A DNA stretch of 64,000 nt from Cristatella mucedo (Eukaryota; Bryozoa; Phylactolaemata; Cristatellidae): assembly GCA_009760855.2 (NCBI GenBank), contig WPIO01000015.1, forward strand, positions 5,259,501-5,323,500, read 5' to 3'. Numbering within the stretch: position 1 is the stretch's first letter; every line of letters begins with the position of its first letter. The position numbers and the translations under genes were made by a program. Shown here piece after piece: positions 47,588-61,163 of this stretch. Under the pieces are notes generated by a model. It was not told the DNA's origin, did not search any database, and was given only the letters and a program-made list of their open reading frames with translations.

Positions 47588-50500
47588 GTGCGAGTGCAAA
47601 TGTGTGTGTGCATGCGCAAGCTCACACATGTGTGTCCTTTGTATACCTTCAACGTGTGTATTGGCATGCTGTCCGTTCGGCACTAAGTAACAATTAAAGC
47701 TGCACGTTCTTGTTCTTTTACCAAACCAGTTGTCTGCCTGACTCCTAGGAATGTTACTACAGGTTAGCGCCATTGACCGTTGCAATTGATTGCAGTCGTT
47801 GTGTGGCACATCTGCTGGCCTCCGTGAGATGTATGGTGTGCTTCAGAAAACGTGCTCTCGGCAGACGCCGCGCCGTCGTTCTTGAAACCGGGTCTAAAGC
47901 TGCTTTGTATTTCATGTCTAGCTCGTGTGCACGGCTGCAAGAAGCTTCATGAGATATCTCGTCTGTTTCAATGAACAGCTTATTAATGCATGCCATCCAC
48001 CGTGTTGCTGAGGTATCCTACTAGCCAGCTTGGTGAGCGGTGCTGCTAAATTACGGTGGCCTGATTTGTCTTGCAATAATTACAGCCCGAGCACATTGTC
48101 CAAGTTATATTGCCGCCTTTCCGAGTCGGCAAGGGTGACTGTTTCAGCTTCAAAATGTTGGCATTTCTTTCCTATATACAAAGTCGCCGCATTACAAATC
48201 AGCCCTCTCATTTCTCGTGTCTTTCTCTTTTATCTCTCTCCTCTCTGGACACAAAAAATGTCGCTTACTATCCGTTCCTTCTTCCTCTGTATTCCTCCTC
48301 ACTCTTTTATGCTTTCTTTCTTCTCTCTTCGTCCTCCGTGAATTTTCGGTCACTGCTGCTCAGTGTCGGTCTCTCCCTGCCTCCCCTCTCCCTGCCTGCC
48401 TCCCTCCTTCCCTTGATCTCTCCTTTCCTCCAACCTCCCAGCGTTTTCTAAAGGAGTCCTCTTATTGGTGGCTGAATACCTAAGAAGCATCGGATGAGCA
48501 CACTGGCGTTATGTTTGTTCTCACACTTTGCACGTGGTCAGGCTCTGTACCATTCACGTGCAGTTCAAGAGCAAGCAGATGTAGAAAGTTATTGTAGAGG
48601 AAGCAGATGAAGACGAGGAAGAAGTCGAATCAGACCGGCAGCAGGCTGGAAGAAAGCACGTGCAGAGTCAGCCCCACGACTGAGCCGGTCAGGGGGGCTA
48701 GAGGTGACGTTCCAGATAGTTGACAGTTAAGTCAGGTGCCAGATGAGGCCTCTACAACTATTGGGGTCCGTCGGAAAAGGTCTGCGTCAGTCAGAACGTG
48801 GCCGCGACACGAACAGCAACTTGAGGCAAGCGAATGAGCCCGATGGCAAGCGTAATGCTGAATGACTGACAACTATTGCAATGATGCAAACGGGTCAGCA
48901 GCCAGGCCCGGCGCCTTTGCAAGCAAATGAAAGTGATGCTGTGTAATTGCAGATTTCCTGAGTAGCACCTTTTGGTAGTTCAGTATTGGCCTGGCAGCTG
49001 GGCCGCCTTCCAAAAGTGTGACGGTGTGCTTCTGCTAATGCAGATTTGTAAGCGTGGCTTTACAGAGTTTGCTTTACGTACGAATATGTTCAGCTCACCG
49101 TTCGCTGTGTGCCGATGAAGTTTCATTTTAGGTGATCTATCTTTCGTTTGCTTGGTTAATCTTTTTCAGTTTGTGCATCTTTGCATGCGTACCTGTCTAC
49201 GGCTAAGTGTGAAATACTAACCGAGGGTCATGGTAACAAGCTGCTCTCTGCATGTACATGCTGGTCTAAGTGTGCGGACTCCTGCATGCAATCGCAAGCT
49301 TGTCTTAGCCTAGTTCTTGCTCTTCATGAACTCTTGATTATTGTACTTCTTGGAAGAAGTCGTTGCGTGGCCCCCATATAGACCTTTTGTTATCTTAGGA
49401 CACTATAAAAAAGACTTACTACTGTTTCAATCATTGAGATGGGAGCATTATGCTACGAGTCAGGAATGCTGCAGCCCTTGCTGCGCGTCACCTGCCTGTT
49501 GTAGCCACGTGGAAGGCCCGCCTACCACTTTCGGCTGCGCTCTCAACTACATCACAATGCGTCTGCTCGGCGTGCCAAGAGACGATGCAGACCTGGTCAA
49601 GGCACGCGGTCTGCTGCTGCAGCTCGGCGGAGCGGCCGCTGTTCCGTCGTGGGGCAAATTCTGGATGGCCGTGCTCAACGTGTACAGCTGGGACGGCCTG
49701 AACTCCTTGTTTCCGGAGCTGTGGTAGGCATGCCGATCTTTGCTCCAGCTTGTACTTCAAGAGAGCTACTGCTGCAGTTGCCAGTGTAATTGCCTCGCCT
49801 CCAATGTGTCAGATCGGCTGTCGTAAGCTTCTTGCGAGTGACAACGGATGTAGAAAAAATGCAGCTGCTGCTATTGCTGTTATTGTGCACCAGCTATTGA
49901 AGGGTCAGGTAGTGATAGTAAAACCCGAAGAAAATTCTGGCAGGCAGCTCGGAAGAGACGATGCGCCTATGTGCAATGTATGTTAGACGTGTACCATGCA
50001 TTTTAATGGCTTCATTTGGGCACAGGTGCAAAGAAAAGGTGATCCTGGCCTACCAGCTACCTGGTGGAAGTCCTGGATAGAGCACTGATACCTGCTGTGC
50101 CCCCTTCAATCAGTCCTGTCACTGACTGCTCCAGCATTTCTGTGTGAAGTGCTGAGTCCCCTTTGTATCCAATCCATAGGCCTCTGCATTCGTTTTTAGA
50201 GACCCGAGCACGGTATGAGTGGAGACACTTAAGAGAATGTTGTCCGGTTTCTTCACAGACTAATTTTGACAGCAAGTCATTTCAAATTTAATAGTGGAAT
50301 TGATACGGCATCTGAACGTAATCATGTCTGGGACTTGCTTACCGATAGTGAATTTAGGGTTATTACCGCACACTACCCACAGCAAACCGGGCCTCTTTGC
50401 CGGTTTACTGCGATTCGACTCTGACAAAAGTGTGGCTCCCTTCCCATGTCTAATAGTGTCGGCATTCTCGTTGTCAGTTTGGCAAAAAATGTGTAGTAAA

Positions 50501-50588
50501 TCGTGCCTGCTCTCGATGTGCCTCACCTCCATACCGTTGATAGAATGTATCTATGTGTCTTGTCGGTTTAGACTGTATATCTGTGTTT

Positions 50589-50652
<64 letters not shown>

Positions 50653-52373
50653 TTGTAAGTATGTTTGTCCTAATGTGTGTGTGTTTGTCTTAATGTGTGT
50701 GTGTGTGTGTGTGTGTACTTTACTGACGAACGTGCGACCCATTACTCGACTGGCTCTGACCTCCAAGCTGACATTGCAAGCATTTTTTGGTTCGTGGATC
50801 CTCATATCTCCAGACTCGAAAACTATTCCTTTGTCGACTGAGTTCCAGCTCAGAGTCGCGTCACATGCTGTGGAATGCTCTTCCGACGCCGAGTTCTCGG
50901 TTTTCCTTTGCACCAACCTAGACATTGCCCTGCAGTCCCTCTTTTGTTGATCATCGTACTGAGAGTAGCCTTTTGCTGTGGTGCTTCTCGTTAGCTCTTC
51001 CGTGTCCATGATTGCACCGTTGGCTCTCTCGCTCACCTTGGCGAGCAGCACGGCCTCAAGCATGTGCACCTGTATGTAACGCCTTTCGATGTAGGCTGCT
51101 ACCCAGCTGGCTGCCGTTTCACCCGTCCAAGCTATGGTGTCACTGCCGAATGGTTTACCTGCCGATGAGCTACTGCTACGGCATGCGCCTCAGTGCCGGC
51201 GAGGACGAACTGATCAGGCAGCTTCGTCAGGTAAGGCACCGGCCGGCGTCCACCCGTGGAGAAAACCATCTGGCCCGTTGAGAAAACCATCTGGCCAGTT
51301 GACTTGAATGGTGCAAGAGCATCATAGTCATGCACTGCAGGCGACCCCTGTAGGGAGTGAGGGGTTAGGGGGATTGTTAGTGCTGTTGAGAATGCCGACT
51401 TCGATCGTCCTGCCAGATCGCTCTGCGTTCGTAGCACTCGATTGCGGGGTACTCGATCGGGGCATCTCCTCCCTTCCCCCTCGCTTGTTGGCATTTCTTC
51501 CTCCCATCGGTAACCGTCTGCTAGTGGTGGCATTTGGCATGCTGATAAGCTGAACTGGCGATCCGACCCTGGAAGCAAGTGAAGGAGCGGCAATAAGGAG
51601 CTGGCAAGGCCAGCACTGTCCTGGCAGATTCAGCCGTTGCAGGTTTTGAACGGGGGGGGGGGGGGACCGATGTCGCCGTCACCTTTGGGGCCCCACAGTT
51701 TCTGCTGCTTACACGAGAGTTTTGGGTATTAATAGGCCAACTAAAGGGATGCCGGCTGATAGCCCCTTTAGAAAATGAATGTACTGACTGTCAGCAAAGC
51801 AACCATCATCGTGTTGAAAAGGAGCTCGGCCCTTTGACACGGTGAGTTTCATCGGATGCCAGATTGAGCCACCTCATAAACAACGTGTCAGAAAACTCTC
51901 AGCCGTGTGGTGTCTATGCACCAAGGGGAGGAGCTAAACTTCTGCAGTCTGATTGCTCTCGGGTCGTCGGACCAGGACCGTCTGACTCATTTCCGGCCGG
52001 TAGGGCATGAACGTCCCTGTAGTCCGGTTGGGTGATTGCCGTGAAAATGGAAGCCACAAAGGCTTACTCGAAACTCGGCTTAAAGGTGGTCTGTGGCTTA
52101 TGGCTGGCTGCAACAGAACACCTGTGACAGCAGCTGGCACTGCTAAGTGGTTGTTCCATAATACAGCATGAAACCGGTGCACTGGCGCCTGGTGCAGAAG
52201 CTGCCCTGGCTACGTTGTCCAAAGCTTGGTGTGCTCGCTGGCCGGTGTGCTCACTGGCTCGGTCTGTGTCTGTGTGTGGCTCTCTCTCTCTCTTTCTGTG
52301 TGTGTGTGTCTCTCTCTCTCTGTCTCTCTCTCACTCTCTCTCTCTCTCTCTCTCTATCTCTCCCTCTCCCTCT

Positions 52374-52449
<76 letters not shown>

Positions 52450-55400
52450 CTCTGCTCGAACCTGCTTTGACTCTTATTCGATTCGAGGGAAATCGGTCAA
52501 AATTTTTGGCCCGGCCACGTGTGCGTATGCTTGCAATAATCTTCACCTGCCGGGCCGATCGATTGCTGACCTCCGGCCTCTGGCTGCTCTGCCTCGAGCC
52601 TTCTGTCGGCAGCTGTTGCCGTGAACTCCAGCTCACTGACACGTGTTATTACTGTATTCTTCAGCTGCCGGACCAGTGCTCTTTGTCTGGCTGCCGCTCT
52701 GTTTCCACTCTCCTTCTCATCCTTTGGCGCCAGCTGCCGCAGGTGCATTGACAACGAGCCCCCTCCCCCCTCGAGCAAGAAAGACGCTTTGCAGCTCCAC
52801 CTTGCATTGGGCTCCACCCAGCGAGGCTCGGCCACTGGCCGCTAGACAGGGCCGTGCTCTGCTGCTGCCGATTGCATTTTTACTTACCCAAGCAGCCGTT
52901 TAGCGATCTGGCTTTGAACTTAGCTCCTTGCGTTTGGAAGGGCGAAAAGAGCTCCGGGAGCAGAGTAGCAGCTAGCTCCCACAGCAGCAATAGCGAGGGT
53001 GCAGCTAGCCGGACGCAGAGTTTTGGCCCACAGATAGCTGGAACTGCTCAAGTCTGGCTTGCCGGAGCAAGGCTAATTCCTCTTACCACCGACCCCACTC
53101 CAGCCGCTCTCCCGGTGCACCTAATTCACCTCCTCCTTCTCAAGCCTGCTGTTTAAGATCTCTGCCAGCCTGTCACAACCCGGAGGGTTGTGACAGGCTG
53201 GCAGAGCACAACCCGGAGGGTTGTGACAGAGGGTTGTGACAGACATCGCCGCGAAAAGATCAGGGGACAGGAGCCTGGTCCCCGGGGGAGCAATGCAAGA
53301 TGAGAAAAGTTGCACGTAGTGTAACCGAGCTGCCAACTGCTTGGCATCTGTGGCACAAGAGGGTGGGGATTTTTCGTTACATTTTCCTTCTAACGGAAAG
53401 CACTCTATCCTGGTGAGCCAAACCTTGTCTTTCAGCCGAGCGTGTTTGTCTCGAAAGGCGTTGCGATTCCAGCAAGAGTTAGTTAATCTTTCTTGACGTA
53501 CCAGCTCTGATCCAGACTTATAGTAGTGGCCCATCGTCGGCCACTAAGTGGCTGCGCCCGTCGGTTGCATGATGCTACGATGCAGTCTACTATATCTCGA
53601 TCTGCCGCTCAGCAGGGCTGCAAGAACTAACTGGATGCTACTGTGGAGAGTTTTCCATTGCCCTCTCAAACGCCTGGTCGTCTTTCAGTGTGCCAGCAGT
53701 GCATTTATCCTTGCTGCTGCCACTGTTTGCTCATAGCATATGAGAATTCTATTCACTTGGGGTTCTATGAAAATGCGTTATTGTCGTTGTTGGTATTATT
53801 TTTCATCTCTATCGCCCAAGCTTCTGGTTCGGGCAGTACAGTTCTGAACCTGATTTCTTTGCACGCATCTTTTAGTCCAGTTGGAATCTGTTGTCTTGGA
53901 TGACTTTCTTAATAATAATAATTATAATATTATTATTATTAATGCACTTTATAAATCACCCTCACAGAACTCGATCTCTTTCTAGGCACTTTGCATTTGC
54001 TGCAAAGGAAACACGATTGAATGGTGAGTGGTATCATACTTGATAAACAACAACGTTAATGACATGGTTAGGGGTGACATGCACAGGATCAGCAGCAAGT
54101 GTGATTAGTGGCAGCATGCACAGTGTCGTTAAGCATAGGCACATAAAGGACGAATCACAGGGACCCTCTAAATGCTGTCATAAATAGATGCGTTTTTAAG
54201 TTATTCTTAAATGTGGCCAAGTCAGGGGATGTCGTGACGCAAGTCGGAAGTGAGTTCCAGGCTTTGGGAGCATACGAATTAAATGCACGGTCTCCAAAGG
54301 ATATGAGGTTTATACGAGGTATAGGTAAACAGACAGATTCCGATAAGCCGGTGGTGCGATGTTTGCTTGGCCTTATGGGGGAGGAAATTAAATAGGTAGG
54401 CTGGAGCCAAGGAACGGATTGACCCAAAAGTGAGCGACAAAACCTTGAAATTGATTCGTTGCCTGTGTGGTAGCCAGTGCAGGTCGGCGAGAAGTGGCGT
54501 GATGTGGCAACTGCTACGCTCACGTCAGACAAGCCTTCTTGAGACCTTTGCTCTGACTGTGATATGCTGCTCCATCTCGCTTAAGCCAGCAGCCGTGCTT
54601 TCTCGGCTCCAAGTTCTTTTTGTCATACTGAAGAAAGGGTTCAGCTACACTTCCAATCGCAATCCAGCACAATTTCACGTTTAGATATAAGTATGACATC
54701 AATGAATCTATTCGTGGTTTTCTCCTTCCCTTTAGATGACTATGCCATGTTACACTTAACTTTGCAGGTAAGTGGTAAGGCATTCCATCCACTATATTGG
54801 CACGTTTTTATAGGCTGTGCAGCACAGTGAATTAGTTTTATTGAGGAATAGCAGGCTTGCATCGGTATTGTTACATTTAACCGTGGTGGACATGGCTGCT
54901 GTAGGCTGCAGCTCTGTAGCGCGAGGAGCCTGGCTAGGAGCTAGCCACGAATGGGTCGGGCTGAGGCTGAGACCAAATGAAGCCAGGCATAAAAAAGGAA
55001 GTACGGCTGACTCTCTTCAGCCTTCTCCTCCTCCTGGAACCTGCCGACCCTCAGACCTCTGATGACCCTCTCTCCCCTGCTGACATGGCTTTCCCCGAGC
55101 TCTCTGGCGGCAAGAGGTCGGCCGGGGGATGCCCAGAGATAGGCAAACTGTGGTGAAACTCTTGCCGTCGGATCTTCGGGGTGGGACTGCAGTGGTCTCT
55201 AAGCAGTCTTCTGTCGCCACACTTGCACCGCTCGGCATCCACTCGCTCTTGACTCCTGCTTCGCACCAGGGATAGGTCATCGAGGCCGCCCATCGCCACT
55301 GCAATCCCATCACCACTGCATTAGCAGCTGCTGGCTTGAGGTGTTGCTGCAGGCACTAGTGTGCAGCTGCTTTGCTGGACAGCGGGCCGAGGGCAGCGGA

Positions 55401-56393
55401 GCGGTGGAAAGGGAGGGCAGCCGGGTGCCGATCTCGAGACTGCAGGCTGCCTCTTTTGAAAAGTAAGCCCTCCCCTGCCCTGCAAGCTAGCTAGATGGAT
55501 GCTCGGACTTGCATCGAGCTGTGAACGAGTCTTTGCTCCTGTGTGTTGGGCTAATTACTACCTGCCTGCCTGCTGCTTGCTTGACTTGCCATAGCCACCC
55601 GAAACCCACCTTAAATGGCCGATTGTCAGCGAAATGCCATCTGCTGCTACCGGCCTTGTGCAAACAGACCTTGAGCTGACCATTTACATTGACACTTGGC
55701 AGTGGCAGGACCCTGAGACGTGGCATCGTGGGACTCAGCAGCCAGGTGCTAATTAGCAGGTGCTGCATTTGAATCTGCAGAGAGCATTCGGCAGAGCCGA
55801 CTCCCTTCAAGCTTTCAAGGCTAGGTTGCATGCATGTCCGAATGAGTGGGAGATTTGCAAGAGCATGGGAATCTTGGGGTGGCGGCTGTCTTGTTGGAAT
55901 ATCTATCCATGTCCTCGTTACTGAAGAGCTCGCTGGTATTTAAAAAACTCCATCTTATGCCCTTTACTCGGTCTGCTGGTGCCAAGCAACTCGACGACTT
56001 GGACGAGCACCTCGAGACCTGGCAGCCATGGCCGAAATGTATAGATAGTCATGTCCTGCTGGAGAAGATTCGGTCATGTAGTGGGCTTTTGCCTGTATTC
56101 TCTGAGCTGCTAGACGGCAGTTTTCTGTGGCTGGGGGGGTGGCAGCAGTGCCGGCGACGATGATGGCAGGCCTCAGTGAACTCGAGCATTAGCTCGAGAT
56201 TAGCTCGAGAGCCAAGTTAGGTTGTATTCGTCCAAGAATAGGTTTCAGCTAAACGCACGTTCTTAGGCCAGCCTAAGTGTATGAGTCCAAAGCAATACAA
56301 GCTGGTACGCTTACTGCCAATGCTTAGTCGTTGGGTGGTTTAGGCAGTTGTTCTGGCTATCGATCCGTAGCAGCACTTTTGCTTGAACTCCTG

Positions 56394-56459
<66 letters not shown>

Positions 56460-57938
56460 TTTCTCCCTATCTTCCCTCCCTTCCTCCATCCCTCTCCCTC
56501 CCCCCATTCCTCTCTCTCTCTCGCTAACCGATAGCATCCTAAGTTCATACCTTGACGTATATCTTTGTGTCGGGTTTGTCTACTTAATTCAGCACGGTGC
56601 TGCTTAGAAGCAGTCTATACAGACTGTGAGACTTTGGATATTAACCTATGGGTGAGTTGGTGGCTGTTCACCACTCGGATCGGGAAGGGTGAGCCCTATA
56701 GTGGTTGATCCTTATCGCTCAATGCAGTCAGTGGTCATAGCCATGGTGGCTCTCCTGCTGCTGTACAAAATCAGGCTATCAAATCAGCTTAACGTTTTTT
56801 TTTATTGATGGAGCTAGCAGAGAGTATCCATCCATCATTCATCTTGGCATTGAAGCAGCTCCATTGGTCTGTAACTAGCCGAGAGCTAGGGCTACGTAGC
56901 TGCTGGTGTCAACTGGCTAGTGGAGGCAGTTTTCGCATCTTCCCACGGACGTTTGCTGTTAACCTACCAGCCTAGGTAGCTTAAAATGCCAGTCCTGCTG
57001 CCCTATGACTCGCTTGTGGCTGGCAGTGGTGACTCACCCCTGTACAGCTACTTGCATGCACAGATACTTCCTTAGGAAATTCCAATCATCCAGTGATGGT
57101 GCTTGTGGTCCTCGAAAACACACTGCCCCTTGCATTCCTTATTGCCTGCATTCCTTGCCCCTTGCATTCCTTGGCCTCTCTCCTTCCCATCCTTCCTCCC
57201 TTCCTCCCTCCCTTCCTCCCTCTCTCTCCAAGTCTCTGCTCTCAAGCCTTCAGCCATATTAGGACTACGACTCCCACCTCCACCTCGACATCCCTCACGT
57301 TGACCAGCAGGTCCAGACTCTAAATTTTGATCCAAACTGGCTCACAGCCGACAACCCTTTGGCTGAAAGCTGTCGGGCTTTGTGTCAGACGGATTTTTGT
57401 AGGGTCTGGTTGCTGCAGACTGTGGTGTTTGTCTCACCCGATGCTACATGCAAAGTGCCTAGAAAGAGATTGCGTTTGAAAGAGATTGTGTTCACTTAGG
57501 GTCCCATATAAACAATATCATTGCAGTGCCCGTGCAGTGTGCTTGCTCATCGACGTCCTAGAATTCCCAACTCCTCGGTACAGGAGTGGAAGTGCAGCGT
57601 GGGAATATGCCTTCCTTATTGTGGTGACATTTGACTTTTTCCTCGCATTCATCGATCATCGACGTCCTAGATTTCCTAACCCTTCGGTACATGAGTGGAA
57701 GTGCCTTCCTTATTATGGTGACATTTGGCTTTTTCCTTGCATTCATCGACTGGCTATCTGGGTACAAGGTCTGCTGCTTTTGCAGAGCCTGCCAATATCT
57801 TGTTTCACAGATGAGCTGAGGAGATTCGCTCATCTCCTGCTAACTGTGCTCGAAGTTCACTCCCTCTCCTTTGTAACTCTCATTCTAACTTTAAAATCGC
57901 ACGGCTCTGTCTTATCTATCTATCTCGGTGTGTGTGTG

Positions 57939-57973
<35 letters not shown>

Positions 57974-60805
57974 TTGTTTGTGTGTGTATGTGTGTGTGTG
58001 TGTGTTGTCAGTCTGATCATACATCTGGAATGGCAGCTGATCCAATGCGCTATTGAATCACTCAATCCATTTATGTTTTCTCACTGCTAGTCTTCTGTTT
58101 TTCTGCTGAGGAATTGTTAATGTAAGCTAGTCCTCGTCTACGGTTACCTGCAGGTGACCTTGCCGAGAGCATTGGTATATGTTCATTTGTCACGTGGCAC
58201 CGCATGGCAAGTGTCTCTTCAATTTTAGTCGCCCGGTCTTCTTTTGTGGCTGTACTACTCTTGACATAATTTGGTACTGGTTTACTGCGTGAATGGCATG
58301 ATCCTGTATCGCCTAGCTGCGACAGCCAGGCGAAGTTCCCTCCTCTAAAGTGAAACGCATTACTTGAATGATACAACTCCCTCCCTTTGTATTGTCACGA
58401 CTAGCTTGCCGCTTTCGAATGAAGCCACGAGCCTCGTTGTCAATTTTTTACGCCGGCGGCCACCCTCAGATCGTGTACGCTTCTTCGACGTTCTGCCCTG
58501 TCTATGTGCCGCCGTCTTTTGATGCACGGCGCTTGAGCCATGTTTCAGCATGCCTCAATCTCCTTACGGCTTTCTTCGCCTGTGCCTCCAGGAAATTTTC
58601 GTGGGAGATTACGGTTCAATAAACTGGAAAGCGCAGAGGAATAACGTGTCTAAAGCCGACCTCTACTCTCCGCACCATTGGCTGCTGGACTTGGCATACG
58701 GTAGCGTCCGAGCGAGTGCTGCTGCCGCCGGGCTTCACTGCTGCCGCCGCCGGGCTGATTTGCTGCTGCCGCCGCTCTGCTCGTCTGCTGAAGTGTGCGC
58801 GCAGCGCATCGAGCTGCACCCGCTCCGCTCTGGTGGTCGTTGCCGAAACCACGTGACTCTTTGTCGAGCAGGCGCCATGAACGCCTACGAGCCCTACCAC
58901 AGCACTTACCTGCGGAGAATGGCGCTCGAAAAGTGCTACGAGCACATTTGTGCCGACGACGAGTTCGCCAACGGCATTAGCATAGGCCCCGTGAGTGCAC
59001 TTGCTGGTGTGTCCGTGCCTCGTTGTTGCGCAGTGAATGCAGCAGCCGCGAGTTTACCTAGCGCCGAGAGTTTCTGGGAGTTTCTGGGAGTTTCTCTAGC
59101 GCTCGCACACTCGTGCTTCAGCGCCACATCTTGCACGAGCATCGCCGCATGCCACGCAGGGCCTTCTGGCGGCCAAGCTGTACGATTGGCAGCATGCACA
59201 AAGCAGCGCTGCCATATTCATCCCCTGTTGTGCGAAACTGGGGCCGATCTTGTTTTGCGAGCTTTGACATGCACTGCTTCACCATGGGCAGCAGTGCCAA
59301 CTGCAGTACTGGAAGTAGGGTTATTCTTTGTTGCCTTTTGTCTTGCGCAGATTTCAAAGGTCATCAACATGCTTATAAGGTGGCAACGCGACGGGCCATC
59401 GCATCCGGCGTTCCTGGAGCACCGGCGAAGGATCGCAGACTACCTTTGGTACGTTGTCATGCCAACTAACGACCGAGCAGATGGGAGGGTGTTGCAGCAG
59501 CCACTCGTACAGCAACATGAGCCACGGCCTCCGAATTCAGGGGTCGTAGGCATTAGGGGTCGTAGGCATTAGCGGTCAGAGTAGCTGCTCTGCGCTTGCT
59601 GTAGGCTCGGCTTGGACGGCATGAAGATGTCGGTATGTCTCCCAACCCTGCTCATACGACTGCTACTGCTTCTGCTGCAGCAGCAATAGTAGCTTTGAGC
59701 ATGCGTTACGCGCTTCAGCGTGTTATTCTATAGGATGGAGTGAGTATTTGTACGCGTTTCTCTTGCCTGGTGGGCGTTTGCTGACATTCCAATGCAGGGC
59801 ACGAATGGATCACAACTGTGGGACACAGCTTTTTCGGTGGTGGCCTTATTGGAAAGTGACCTCTGGCGTTCGGCTCCTGGACTGACCAGCTCTCTAGCAA
59901 AGGCGCACCAGTTCATACGCATAAGTCAGATTGCCGACAATCCACCACACTACGAGAAGTACTACAGGCAAATGAATAAGGTATTTATTCTCATGCCCTC
60001 ATAGTATTGCTGCCGATCATATAACCGTCGTGCTGTGCAGATTACAGGCCAGCCATGGCGTTAATATAGGTTTTAGGAGGCTCTGTGCATTACGTGCAGG
60101 TGTATCGTTTGTGATTTGCAGCATGGGACTATATGAGTTGCCATGTTGTGCAAGCAGACGGTTTCATCCAGGGGATTTGAACCTGGATCGTGGCCCCCAA
60201 CGAATCATTAGGGATGTGATTCTTGTTTGACCTGGCAGAGGCGGACGCTGAATTGAGTCGGTTGCTCGCACGTGACACCAATGTTATGTCCATGCGACCA
60301 CGACTAGAGCCATACAATGAGTGGATAGTATAGTATCCTGAAGCTTGCAATGCACTAGCGGTAGCAATACAAGCCCTCGATATCCTGCAGGAAGCAGTAA
60401 TAGCACAACCATTTTAGAAAAATCGCAACGAATTTCTAGTGAGATGGCATACATTGAATGAACAGGTTCATTTCTTGCTTTAGGCCATCAATTAGCACTG
60501 TTAATATACTCTTTAGCACTTCTAGCAGTTTTGTCAAAACGTTAGTTGAACCGGCGTACAGCCGTCACGTGTGCAGTTAAGTTAGTATGTTAGTTTATCG
60601 TTGGCGCAATAGCGTTCAAGCTCGTCTTGCCCTCTTTTTAATGAGTTGCTGGCAATGCAGCTGCGTTCAGCTCATTCAGAGCCGCCAAGCGTTTTCGAAT
60701 CGAGCGCTAGTACCCTGCCTCTACTGGCGCTACAGGCAGCCGCGTTTTAGTAATCTCTTCGTGGGTTCTATTGTTTTGTCCCACTGCAGCAGAGGTGATT
60801 GCATT

Positions 60806-60884
<79 letters not shown>

Positions 60885-60985
60885 GTCTCTGTCTCTGTCT
60901 CTGTCTCTCTGTCTCTGTCTCTGTCTCTCTGTCTCTGTCTCTGTCTCTGTCTCTGTCTCTGTCTCTGTCTCTGTCTCTGTCTCTG

Positions 60986-61066
<81 letters not shown>

Positions 61067-61091
61067 GTCTCTGTCTCTGTCTCTGTCTCTG

Positions 61092-61163
<72 letters not shown>

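Noticed and set aside
58550-59572. 340-codon plus-strand frame as one LSS exon
   Set aside because: It covers exons 6, 7 and 8 plus retained introns; family alignment and GT-AG phases require splicing.
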